This document shows positions 28,681 through 35,969 of a stretch of DNA of 64,000 bases, in pieces. The notes under the pieces were generated by a model. It searched no databases. It was not told where the DNA came from and worked only from the letters and a program-made list of their open reading frames with translations. Where the stretch lies: assembly GCA_902626725.1 (NCBI GenBank), contig CACOGI010000001.1:62001-126000 (forward strand), in the 5' to 3' direction. Each line of letters opens with the position of its first letter. Position 1 is the first letter of the stretch. This stretch comes from an uncultured Pelagibacteraceae bacterium. GTDB taxonomy: Bacteria; Pseudomonadota; Alphaproteobacteria; Pelagibacterales; Pelagibacteraceae. The position numbers and the translations under genes are program-made.

Positions 28681-29964
28681 ATGAAAATACTTAATTGTAA
28701 AAGCAAAAAATTTAATCAGCAATTTAATGCTTTGCTTTTGAATAGGAAAAATAAAGTTAATTCTTCTTCTGTTTCAGTGTCTAAGATTATCAAAGATGTT
28801 AAAAGAAATGGAGACAAAGCTGTCTTAAAATTTGAAAAAAAATTCAATAAAAATAAAACAATTAAACCTAGTCCTAAACAAATTTCAAAATTAATTAAAT
28901 CTCTAGATCTAAAAATAAAAAAAGCAATTGATCTTGCATACAGTAGAATTTATAAATTTCATTCTCTTCAAAAATTTAAAAATATTTCATACACCGATAA
29001 ATTTAAGAATAAAATAGATTACAAATATACACCTATAGAGTCTGTGGCAATTTACGTGCCTGGCTCATCAGCATCTTATCCATCAAGTGTTTTAATGAAT
29101 GCTATACCCGCACTAGTAGCAGGAGTTAAAAGAATAATTATGATTAACCCAAGCTATAAAGGTAAACAAAACCCTGCAGTTTTGTATGCAGCAAGAAAAT
29201 GTAAAATAAAAGAAATTTATTCAATTGGAGGTCCATCTGCTATTGCTGCAGCAGCCTATGGAACAAAAAAAATTAAGAAAGTAAATAAAATTGTTGGACC
29301 AGGAAATCAGTATGTAGCTGCTGCTAAAAAAGAGGTTTTTGGGGATGTTGGAATTGAGGGTATGACTGCAGGACCGTCTGAAATTACTATTGTTGGTGAT
29401 AAATATTCTAATCCCGAGTGGTTAGCAAGTGATTTAATTGGTCAAGCTGAGCATGACATATTGGCTCAATGTATTTTAATTACGAAAGACATAAAATTAA
29501 TAAAAGAAGTTAAAATAGAAATTACCAATCAATTGAAAGAAATTCCAAGGTTATCAATTGCTAAAAAAAGTTTAATTAATAATGGTATTTTGATTTATGC
29601 TAATTCAGATAAAAAGATAGTTGATATTATCAATAAAATTGCACCAGAACATCTAGAATTAAATGTAAAAAATTATAAATCATTTATTCCTAAAATTAAA
29701 AATTCAGGATCTATTTGTTTAGGCAAGTATGCTGTTATGGCAATGACAGATTATAATGTTGGATCAAATCATATTTTGCCCACAAATACCTCTGCTAAAT
29801 ACTCAAGCGGTATAAGTGTTAACGAATTTTATAAAAGAATTTCTTACATAAACCTATCAAAAAAGGGTATTGAAAGTCTTGGACCATCAGTTATAACTCT
29901 TGCAAATTATGAAGGGTTAGCAGGACATGCTCAATCTGTAAAAAAAAGAATTAGGAGAAAATAA
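28681..29964 (+). CDS. hisD: Histidinol dehydrogenase
   Basis: A 427-residue zinc enzyme that oxidises histidinol to histidine in two NAD-dependent steps. The [20 protein letters not shown] and [17 protein letters not shown] segments, the zinc and catalytic motif [10 protein letters not shown], the APEHLEL histidine and the final GLAGHAQSV are typical. It sits outside the hisS-hisZ-hisG group 0.9 kb downstream. Its last bases hold the ribosome-binding site of infA (AGGAG at 29953-29957). Confidence 0.96.
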   Translation: MKILNCKSKKFNQQFNALLLNRKNKVNSSSVSVSKIIKDVKRNGDKAVLKFEKKFNKNKTIKPSPKQISKLIKSLDLKIKKAIDLAYSRIYKFHSLQKFKNISYTDKFKNKIDYKYTPIESVAIYVPGSSASYPSSVLMNAIPALVAGVKRIIMINPSYKGKQNPAVLYAARKCKIKEIYSIGGPSAIAAAAYGTKKIKKVNKIVGPGNQYVAAAKKEVFGDVGIEGMTAGPSEITIVGDKYSNPEWLASDLIGQAEHDILAQCILITKDIKLIKEVKIEITNQLKEIPRLSIAKKSLINNGILIYANSDKKIVDIINKIAPEHLELNVKNYKSFIPKIKNSGSICLGKYAVMAMTDYNVGSNHILPTNTSAKYSSGISVNEFYKRISYINLSKKGIESLGPSVITLANYEGLAGHAQSVKKRIRRK

Positions 29965-29966
29965 AT

Positions 29967-30182
29967 TTGTCAAAGCAAGACTTACTTGAATTCAAAGGAA
30001 AAGTAACTGATCTATTGCCAAACGCTATGTTTAGAGTTGAGTTAGAGAATGGACACGTCGTTACAGCTCATACAGCGGGAAAATTGAGAAAAAATAGAAT
30101 TAGAGTATTGCAAGGTGATAATGTGACAGTAGAAATGACACCTTATGACCTTACAAAAGGCAGAATAATCTTTAGAGGTTAG
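29967..30182 (+). CDS. infA: Translation initiation factor IF-1
   Basis: A 71-residue OB-fold factor that occupies the ribosomal A site during initiation. It begins [22 protein letters not shown] and has [29 protein letters not shown], as expected. The start is TTG at 29967: the next ATG would remove 21 conserved residues, and an AGGAG sits 9 nt upstream. The length is the family norm. tRNA-Phe follows after 5 bp. Confidence 0.96.
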   Translation: MSKQDLLEFKGKVTDLLPNAMFRVELENGHVVTAHTAGKLRKNRIRVLQGDNVTVEMTPYDLTKGRIIFRG

Positions 30183-30187
30183 AATTT

Positions 30188-30262
30188 GCCTCGGTAGCTC
30201 AGGAGTAGAGCAGAGCCCTGAAAAGGCTTGTGTCGGAGGTGCGAATCCTTCCCGAGGCACCA
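30188..30262 (+). tRNA. tRNA-Phe (GAA anticodon) with altered elbow
   Basis: Acceptor GCCTCGG/CCGAGGC, D-arm GCTC/GAGC with loop AGGAGTA, anticodon stem GAGCC/GGCTT with loop CTGAAAA (anticodon GAA), T-stem GGAGG/CCTTC, discriminator A and encoded CCA. The T-loop is TGCGAAT, so position 55 is G instead of U, and the D-loop alignment gives A18 G19 in place of the near-universal G18 G19. It should read both Phe codons. Confidence 0.95.
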
Positions 30263-30337
30263 TCAAAACACCTTGAAATTCATTAAAAAGAAATTAACTT
30301 CTATAAATTATAAATAACAAAAGGACGATAAAATAAG

Positions 30338-30550
30338 ATGAGTACACTAAAGGGAACAGTAAAATGGTTCAATGGCAAGAAGGGATTCGGGTTTATTGAA
30401 AGAGAAGACAAAGAAAAGGATGCTTTCGTTCATGCAAGTGCAGTAAAAGCAGCTGGTATGAGATATTTAAATGAAGGCGATAAGCTAGAGTTTACTCTAG
30501 AAGATGGACCCAAAGGTCCATCAGCGGTTAATTTAAAAAAGATAGATTAA
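30338..30550 (+). CDS. Cold-shock family protein
   Basis: A 70-residue cold-shock domain protein that binds single-stranded RNA and DNA. RNP1 KKGFGFIE and RNP2-like DAFVHASA are present, with the start GTVKWFNGKKGFGF typical of CspA-type proteins. A ribosome-binding site (AAGGACG, 30321-30327) lies 10 nt before the ATG and a strong terminator follows, so it is a single-gene transcript. It is one of few genes here with its own leader and terminator. Confidence 0.95.
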   Translation: MSTLKGTVKWFNGKKGFGFIEREDKEKDAFVHASAVKAAGMRYLNEGDKLEFTLEDGPKGPSAVNLKKID

Positions 30551-30561
30551 ATTAAAATTTT

Positions 30562-30600
30562 AAAGGACGTTTTTTGATGAGATGAAAAACGTCCTTTTTT
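30562..30600 (+). terminator. Rho-independent terminator of the cold-shock gene
   Basis: A 13-bp stem (AAAGGACGTTTTT pairing with AAAAACGTCCTTT), a 10-nt loop and a trailing T run. It is the only convincing intrinsic terminator in the window. The 3' arm is also complementary to the ribosome-binding site of the same gene. Confidence 0.9.
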
Positions 30601-30639
30601 AAGCTTGAATAATTATGATTTTTGTCTAAAAGAATTTTA

Positions 30640-30741
30640 ATGAAACAAAACAAGATCAAAAACATCTGTGATTTAGGTACTCTTAGAGCAACTCTGGGAG
30701 GAGCTGATAAAGGTGTGCATTCTCATTTCCATGCTGGCTAA
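30640..30741 (+). CDS. Possible 33-aa peptide upstream of tRNA-His
   Basis: ATG at 30640 to TAA at 30739-30741 encodes 33 residues, ending with GVHSHFHAG (three histidines in five positions). The DNA here is visibly richer in G and C than the flanking gaps, and codons such as ATC, AAC, CTG, TTC and GGC are more frequent than in neighbouring genes. I do not recognise it. No strong ribosome-binding site is seen. It could be a small protein, a leader peptide for the tRNA-His/hisS transcript, or part of a structured RNA. Confidence 0.35.
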   Translation: MKQNKIKNICDLGTLRATLGGADKGVHSHFHAG

Positions 30742-30764
30742 AGCTAGCAAATAATCGTTTATAT

Positions 30765-30770
30765 TATAAT
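30765..30770 (+). promoter_or_regulatory. Candidate -10 element for tRNA-His/hisS
   Basis: TATAAT about 40 bp before tRNA-His, in the gap after the 33-codon frame. It would drive tRNA-His, hisS, hisZ and hisG as one transcript. No clear -35 is visible. Confidence 0.4.
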
Positions 30771-30811
30771 TTTAAAACAACACAAAATAAGATAAAAACA
30801 AAAAAGGATAT

Positions 30812-30885
30812 GCCTTGATGGTGAAATAGTATCACGTCGGTTTGTGGATCCGAAGTCGTAGGAGCGTAACCTACTCAAGGTACCA
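30812..30885 (+). tRNA. tRNA-His (GTG anticodon), highly derived
   Basis: Acceptor GCCTTGA pairs with TCAAGGT, giving a G1-U72 wobble; discriminator A73, encoded CCA at 30883-30885. The base before G1 is T, so no G-1 is encoded. D-arm GTGA/TCAC with loop AATAGTA (A18 G19). Anticodon stem TCGGT/TCCGA has a T-T mismatch at 31-39; loop TTGTGGA gives GTG. T-stem GTAGG/CCTAC with loop AGCGTAA, so 54-58 is A-T instead of T-A and position 55 is G. Loss of G-1 with A73 is known for a subset of Alphaproteobacteria with a matching HisRS. hisS starts 4 nt after the CCA. Confidence 0.93.
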
Positions 30886-30889
30886 AAAA

Positions 30890-32287
30890 ATGAGTGAAAA
30901 AAATAAATTAATTCCTGGACTACCTCCAGGTTTCGAAGATAGATGGAATAAAAAATTACTTCTCAAAAAGAGACTATTAAAAGTCATTGAGAAAAATTTT
31001 TCAATGTATGGATTTGATCCATTAGAAACCCCATCATTTGAAATAAGTGAAAATATAGGTTCCTTTCTTACAGAGGATGATAGCAATCCTATGTCTGATG
31101 TTTTTTCTTTTAATGATGGTGAAAAAAATATTACTTTGAGATATGACTTGTCAAGTCCATTAGCTAGGTTTGTTGCTCAAAACAATCAACAGCTTCCCTC
31201 AACATATAAAAGATATGCTATACAAAATGTCTTTAGAAATGAAAAAGCTGGCAATGCTAGATATAGAGAGTTTACCCAAGCTGACTGTGATATCGTAGGA
31301 AATTTTAATCCTGCACAGGCTAATGCTGAACTATGTAATTTAATTGCAAATACACTATTAGACTGTGGTTTAAAAAAGGATCAGTTTATTATTAACATAA
31401 GCAATAGGAAAATTGTTCAAGGAATAATCGAAGATTTAAGGATTTCAAAGGATAAACAAATAAAAGTAATGAGAGCAATTGATAAACTAGATAAACCTGG
31501 TTTTGGATTTAAAGGTGTTGAAGAATTATTAAAAAAGGAAAGGAAAGATAAAAGTGGAGCTATTACAAAAGGGGCTAATTTAAATGATGATCAAGTAACA
31601 AAAATTTTAAATTTTCTAAAGATTAAAGATTTGAAAGAATTAAAGCAAAATTATAAAAATCCTATTACTCAAGAAGGAACCAAAGAATTGGAGCAACTTT
31701 TTGAAGTTTTAAGTTACAGTAGCAATTCTGACCAGATCAAAACTAATTTTACAATAGTAAGAGGTCTTGCTTATTATGATGGTTTTTGCGTTGAGACCAA
31801 CCTAAATTTTAAAGCAAAAAACAATAAAGGCAAAGAGGTTGATATTGGAAGCATTTGTTCAGGGGGTCAATATAATAAGTTAATCTCAAGGTTTAAGGGT
31901 GTTGATATCCCAGGTACAGGTATGAGCATTGGCGTTGACAGATTACTTTTTGTAATGATGCAACTAGACCAAATAGAAATTAAAGATCAGAAACCAGTGA
32001 TAGTTTGTGTGATGGAAGAAAAATACTTAAAAAATTATTATGAAATTTTGGAAACTTTAAGAAAAAATAATATTAATTCTGAAATTTTTTTAGACAGCAA
32101 AAAAAATCTAGGCAAACAATTAACATACGCTAATAAAAGGGAGTGTCCAGTTGCAGTAATTTGTGGAGAAAATGAATTTAAAGATAATAAAATTACATTA
32201 AAAAATCTCCAAGGTATTAAAGGTGAAAATAATCAAATCTCATTTTCAAAAGAAAATTTAATTAATGAAATCAAAAAATTTATCTGA
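30890..32287 (+). CDS. hisS: Histidyl-tRNA synthetase
   Basis: A 465-residue class II synthetase attaching histidine to tRNA-His. Motif 2 is the YAIQNVFRNEKAGNARYREFTQ region; the histidine-specific segment near VRGLAYYDGFCVET and motif 3 GTGMSIGVDRL are present. I chose ATG at 30890 (MSEKNKLIPGLPPGFEDRW); the longer frame from 30842 runs through tRNA-His and cannot be right. The GLPPGFEDRW start and overall build resemble the divergent alphaproteobacterial HisRS that accepts tRNA-His without G-1. Its 3' end overlaps hisZ by 23 bp. Confidence 0.94.
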   Translation: MSEKNKLIPGLPPGFEDRWNKKLLLKKRLLKVIEKNFSMYGFDPLETPSFEISENIGSFLTEDDSNPMSDVFSFNDGEKNITLRYDLSSPLARFVAQNNQQLPSTYKRYAIQNVFRNEKAGNARYREFTQADCDIVGNFNPAQANAELCNLIANTLLDCGLKKDQFIINISNRKIVQGIIEDLRISKDKQIKVMRAIDKLDKPGFGFKGVEELLKKERKDKSGAITKGANLNDDQVTKILNFLKIKDLKELKQNYKNPITQEGTKELEQLFEVLSYSSNSDQIKTNFTIVRGLAYYDGFCVETNLNFKAKNNKGKEVDIGSICSGGQYNKLISRFKGVDIPGTGMSIGVDRLLFVMMQLDQIEIKDQKPVIVCVMEEKYLKNYYEILETLRKNNINSEIFLDSKKNLGKQLTYANKRECPVAVICGENEFKDNKITLKNLQGIKGENNQISFSKENLINEIKKFI

Positions 32288-33317
32288 AAAAATTCTTAGA
32301 TCTGTAAAGTCTAAAGGATTTAAACATATTGAATTACCTTCAGTAATTGAGACAAATCATATTGTTCAAAGATCAGGTGAAAGTTTTAGAAAATTTATTT
32401 TTTCATTTATTGATCAAACAGGCAATGAGTTATGTTTAAGGCCTGATTTGACGATCGCTTCTTGTCTTAGATATTTAGAAAAAAATTTAAAAGGGAAAGA
32501 AAAAATATATTACAGCGGGCAAGCTTATCGAAAGGCACAAAATATAAAAGACTCTATTATTAGAGATCAGATTGGTTTTGAAATTATAGGATCTCAGGAT
32601 GAAAAAAATGATGATAAAGAAATAATAAATACCTCTTTAAAATCACTTAAAAATTTTAACTATTCATCAGGAAATATTACAATTGGTAATGTAGAAATTT
32701 TTAATCTTTTAATTTCCAAATTAGATATACCAAAAAGATGGAAATTAAGACTTGCGAGACATTTTTGGAGAGAAAACTATTTTAATGACTTATTAAAAAG
32801 AATAGAAACAAATTCTGATGTAGACCCAACAATTGTTGAGGTTGATAAAAAACGCTACCTGAGAATGTTGAAAGATGATCAAACAACTGTTGTTGCAAGC
32901 AGAACATTTAAAGAAATTTTAGAACGATTTGATAAAAAGATTAAAGATCCTAGAAGGGCAAGTAAGGGAAGCAATATATCAAAAATTATAAAAGAATTTT
33001 TAAGAATTAAATGTCCAATCAATAATGCTGCGAAAGAGCTAAATAAGTTTTTTAAAAAACATAAGATTAATCTTGTTGTTGATCAAAAATATTTTCCAAT
33101 CTCAAAGAATAAGATATCCAAAGTAAATGTAGTTTTTTCAACTGCTTTTGGTAGACAACTAGAATACTACACTGGAATGGTTTTTAAGATAGACATCAAA
33201 TCAAAATCAAAAATTATTAATTGTTGTAATGGAGGCCGTTATGACAAATTAATCTCTGATCTTGGCTCAAAAAAACAAACATCAGCTGTTGGAGCTGCTT
33301 TTAACCTGAATTATTGA
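32265..33317 (+). CDS. hisZ: ATP phosphoribosyltransferase regulatory subunit
   Basis: A 350-residue HisRS paralogue without aminoacylation activity. It has class II-like segments (LRPDLTIASCLRYL, YYSGQAYRK, GFEIIG, EYYTGMVFKID, CCNGGRYDKLI) but lacks an intact histidine-binding and motif 3 set. HisZ assembles with short HisG to allow feedback control by histidine. It lies between hisS and a short hisG, which fits. It ends 2 bp before hisG. Confidence 0.9.
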   Translation: MKSKNLSEKILRSVKSKGFKHIELPSVIETNHIVQRSGESFRKFIFSFIDQTGNELCLRPDLTIASCLRYLEKNLKGKEKIYYSGQAYRKAQNIKDSIIRDQIGFEIIGSQDEKNDDKEIINTSLKSLKNFNYSSGNITIGNVEIFNLLISKLDIPKRWKLRLARHFWRENYFNDLLKRIETNSDVDPTIVEVDKKRYLRMLKDDQTTVVASRTFKEILERFDKKIKDPRRASKGSNISKIIKEFLRIKCPINNAAKELNKFFKKHKINLVVDQKYFPISKNKISKVNVVFSTAFGRQLEYYTGMVFKIDIKSKSKIINCCNGGRYDKLISDLGSKKQTSAVGAAFNLNY

Positions 33318-33319
33318 TT

Positions 33320-34003
33320 ATGAGGAGTTTAATAAATGTAGGTATACCGAGTAAAGGAAGATTAAGAAAAGATGTTTTAGAAATTTTTAGTAAAAAAAAG
33401 TTAAAGCTTATTTCTGAAAGAGGAGAAAGAGATTTAATAGGATCAATTAAAAATAAACCCAATATTAAAATTTTATATTTACATGCCAGGGAAATTATCG
33501 AGAGACTAGGTGATGGTTCTCTAGATATTGGTTTTTCAGGTTTTGATTTATTAAAAGAAAGTGAAATAAATATTCAAAATAAAATTACTGTTGTAAAAAA
33601 ACTTAATTTTGGAAATGCTAATCTAGTTGTGGCTATCCCAGATCCTTGGATTGATGTTCAAACAATAGCTGATCTTGAGGAAATTGCTTTTGAATTTAGA
33701 GATAAAAAGAAAAAAAGATTAAGAGTTGCAACCAAGTATCCAAATTTAACTAGAGATTTTTTATTCTCAAAAGGTGTTACCCAATTTAAGTTAGTGAATA
33801 GTTTGGGGGCGACAGAAGCTTATCCTTTTACTGGTTCAGCAGAATTTATTACAGACATAACATCAACAGGTGAAACTCTAAGAGCAAATAATTTGCGTAT
33901 TTTAAAAGATGGAGAAATCCTAAAATCTCAAGCTTGTATTTTTATTTCAAAAAAAAGTAGTAAAAAAGGTTTAAAATATTTTGTGAAATTACTTTCTAAA
34001 TAA
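33320..34003 (+). CDS. hisG: ATP phosphoribosyltransferase, short form
   Basis: A 227-residue catalytic subunit for the first step of histidine synthesis (ATP + PRPP). GIPSKGRL near the N-terminus, GSLDIGFSGFDLL, and the PRPP-binding region SAEFITDITSTGETL are present. The length is that of the short form that needs HisZ, which is adjacent. The frame also opens at TTG 33314, but ATG at 33320 is the likelier start. The other histidine genes, except hisD, are not in this window. Confidence 0.94.
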   Translation: MRSLINVGIPSKGRLRKDVLEIFSKKKLKLISERGERDLIGSIKNKPNIKILYLHAREIIERLGDGSLDIGFSGFDLLKESEINIQNKITVVKKLNFGNANLVVAIPDPWIDVQTIADLEEIAFEFRDKKKKRLRVATKYPNLTRDFLFSKGVTQFKLVNSLGATEAYPFTGSAEFITDITSTGETLRANNLRILKDGEILKSQACIFISKKSSKKGLKYFVKLLSK

Positions 34004-34120
34004 CTTATCTTTAAAGTATATGAGAATAATTTTGATTATATCTAAGTTGCGAATAATTGCATAAATAGCAATTAAAAAACTTGTTACAAAAAAAATTTTC
34101 AAAATAAGATAAAATTCCAT
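33989..34120 (-). CDS. Possible 43-aa membrane peptide antisense to the hisG end
   Basis: On the minus strand, ATG at 34120 to TAA at 33989-33991 encodes 43 residues with a hydrophobic helix (FYLILKIFFVTSFLIAIYAI) and a basic C-terminus. A good ribosome-binding site (AAGGGA) lies about 5 nt upstream of the ATG. It overlaps the last 15 bp of hisG. It fills most of the gap before rmuC. Such A+T-rich DNA easily produces hydrophobic frames, so the call is tentative. Confidence 0.4.
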   Translation of the reverse strand: MEFYLILKIFFVTSFLIAIYAIIRNLDIIKIILIYFKDKLFRK

Positions 34121-34149
34121 AAAAATCCCTTATAATACAAGTTGCGAAT
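34044..34149 (+). repeat. 11-bp direct repeat upstream of rmuC
   Basis: AAGTTGCGAAT occurs at 34044-34054 and again at 34139-34149, directly before the rmuC ATG (34151), 95 bp apart. Both copies follow a TTATA-type hexamer; the second follows a perfect TATAAT (34131-34136). The arrangement suggests a duplicated promoter segment or paired operator. A short inverted repeat (AATTGC/GCAATT) lies just after the first copy. Confidence 0.6.
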
Positions 34150-34150
34150 C

Positions 34151-35242
34151 ATGGACACAATTTTATTAATTATTTTAATTTTAATATTCGGAGCAACTCT
34201 TGCAACTTTGTATTTAAATATAAAGTCTAAAAATAAGGGATCGGATGAGGAAACAAATGAAATAACAAATTTAAATGCCGAAATAGTTAGATTAAAAGAT
34301 AGCTTAAATTCGACAATTAATTCATCAATTAGTTCAATGTCTACTTCATTTAATTCATTATCAACAGGGGTTACTAAGGATATGACTGAGGCCCTTACTA
34401 AAGTTGATGAGAAGGTTGGGAATTTTAATGAACAAGTAAAATTACTTAATCAAAGCCAGGAGGGAATTACTAAAATTTTAGCGGGTGTCAAAAAGTATGG
34501 AACTCTAGCAGAGTATTCTTTGGATGCTTTAATAAAAGATTTGCTTCCGGCATCTCAATTTTTGATTAATGTAAAAATGAAAGAGGACACTGGTGAAAAT
34601 GTAGAATTTGCAATAAAGCTTCAGGATAACGTGCTGGTTCCGATAGACTCTCATTTCCCGGTAGAAAAATTTAAAGCAATTACTGATGCCTATGAAGCAG
34701 ATGATAAAAAGGCAGTCTCAGACGCCAGAACAAAATTAGCTACTGCATTTAAGACCAAAGCGAAAAGTGTGATGGAAAAATATATTGTTCCACCAAAAAC
34801 AACCGATTTTGCGATTGTGTATGCTCCTACAGAAAGTTTATATAAAGAACTAACTGAGTATCAAGATCCAAGTACAAAAGAATTATTAACTCAAGAATTA
34901 ATGAAAAAATTTAAAATAGTGATTTGTGGTCCAAATACTTTATCAGCGTATTTGCAATCTTTGCATATGGGATTTCAGTCACTGAAGGTACAAAAGGGAG
35001 CTACAGAAATTTATAATCATTTAAAAACAATAAGCACAAGATTTACTAAACATTTTGATAATGTAATAGTTTTGAGAAAAAAACTTGAGGAGGCAATGAA
35101 CGTTGTGGATAAGTTTGGAACTGACGCAAGGTCAATTTCAAGAACTTTAGAAAATATAAAAGATCCCGAACAAGTTGAAAAAGCTGTATTAACAGAGAAC
35201 GTAGAAAAATTTGTTGAAAGAAATAAACAGCTTAAAAAATAA
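34151..35242 (+). CDS. rmuC: DNA recombination protein RmuC
   Basis: A 363-residue RmuC-family protein: an N-terminal membrane helix (LLIILILIFGATLATLYL), a coiled coil to about residue 115, then the conserved nuclease-like core with VEFAIKL, VPIDSHFPVEKF, PPKTTDFAIVYAPTESLY and CGPNTLSAYLQSLHMGF. RmuC limits DNA rearrangements such as inversions; its biochemistry is not settled. I prefer ATG at 34151 over TTG 34142. TATAAT at 34131-34136 would give a leader of only about 8 nt. It starts a run of DNA-processing genes. Confidence 0.9.
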   Translation: MDTILLIILILIFGATLATLYLNIKSKNKGSDEETNEITNLNAEIVRLKDSLNSTINSSISSMSTSFNSLSTGVTKDMTEALTKVDEKVGNFNEQVKLLNQSQEGITKILAGVKKYGTLAEYSLDALIKDLLPASQFLINVKMKEDTGENVEFAIKLQDNVLVPIDSHFPVEKFKAITDAYEADDKKAVSDARTKLATAFKTKAKSVMEKYIVPPKTTDFAIVYAPTESLYKELTEYQDPSTKELLTQELMKKFKIVICGPNTLSAYLQSLHMGFQSLKVQKGATEIYNHLKTISTRFTKHFDNVIVLRKKLEEAMNVVDKFGTDARSISRTLENIKDPEQVEKAVLTENVEKFVERNKQLKK

Positions 35243-35279
35243 TTTCTTTTTTCAGATAATACCGACTATAAGAAATCAC

Positions 35280-35966
35280 ATGCGTTGGAACAAGAAATAT
35301 AACTATCCTTCAAGTTCAAGAGCTATCGAAGATGGAATAAGAAGATATGTTTTAGGAGAAACAAAATTACCAAGTGTAACGTCTATACTTGATGCAACGA
35401 AGTCTGAAGAAGATAAAGCAGCTTTGGCGAATTGGCGAGAAAGAACTGGTTATAAAGAAGCTGAAGCTATTACAAAAGCAGCAAGTAGCAGAGGCTCTCA
35501 AATGCATAGTTATTTAGAATCTTTTCTTTTAGGTAGAGAAAATTTAAGTTTTTTTGATGATAATGAACAATATAAAAAAATGGCAAAAGAAATAATTGAT
35601 AAAGGTTTAACAAATAGACTTGAAGAAATATATGGTGTTGAGTGTACATTGTATTATCCCGAGAAATATGCTGGTACCGCAGATTGTGTTGGTTTGTTTG
35701 AGGGAAAAGAGGCAATAATTGATTTTAAGCAATCTAATAAACCAAAAAAAACTGAATATATAGACTCCTGGTTTTTACAAACCGCAGCCTATTCCTTAGC
35801 GCATAATGTTGTATATAATTCAAATATTAGAGCTTGCGTTATTCTTGTTTGCACCGTAGATAATTTGTATCAAGAGTTTAAAATTCAAGGATCTGAGCTA
35901 GTAACTTATCAAAATTTATTTTTAGGTAGATTAAAAAAATTTAATGAACTTACAAATTTTAGTTAA
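35280..35966 (+). CDS. PD-(D/E)XK exonuclease, MGME1/phage-like
   Basis: A 228-residue nuclease of the PD-(D/E)XK superfamily similar to MGME1 and phage-type exonucleases. Residues from the chosen start: SSRGSQMHSYLES with H76 and E80 near 70-81; E121 in GVECTLY; D135 in YAGTADCV; D148 and K150 in the catalytic IIDFKQSNKPKK; and Q167 in FLQTAAY. These form the expected metal site. The frame is open from 35211, inside rmuC, but ATG at 35280 is preferred because conservation begins there. It probably degrades single-stranded or flap DNA ends. It is 3 bp before sbcB. Confidence 0.78.
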   Translation: MRWNKKYNYPSSSRAIEDGIRRYVLGETKLPSVTSILDATKSEEDKAALANWRERTGYKEAEAITKAASSRGSQMHSYLESFLLGRENLSFFDDNEQYKKMAKEIIDKGLTNRLEEIYGVECTLYYPEKYAGTADCVGLFEGKEAIIDFKQSNKPKKTEYIDSWFLQTAAYSLAHNVVYNSNIRACVILVCTVDNLYQEFKIQGSELVTYQNLFLGRLKKFNELTNFS

Positions 35967-35969
35967 AAA

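Noticed and set aside
30042-30266. Minus-strand frame covering tRNA-Phe and infA
   Set aside because: It is the antisense translation of a tRNA gene and a conserved factor; the sequence resembles the spurious proteins often predicted over tRNAs.
30842-30889. N-terminal extension of hisS
   Set aside because: The open frame runs through tRNA-His; the conserved HisRS sequence begins at ATG 30890.
34055-34075. Terminator for hisG (AATTGC/GCAATT hairpin)
   Set aside because: The hairpin is followed by A residues rather than T on the hisG strand, so it does not fit an intrinsic terminator.
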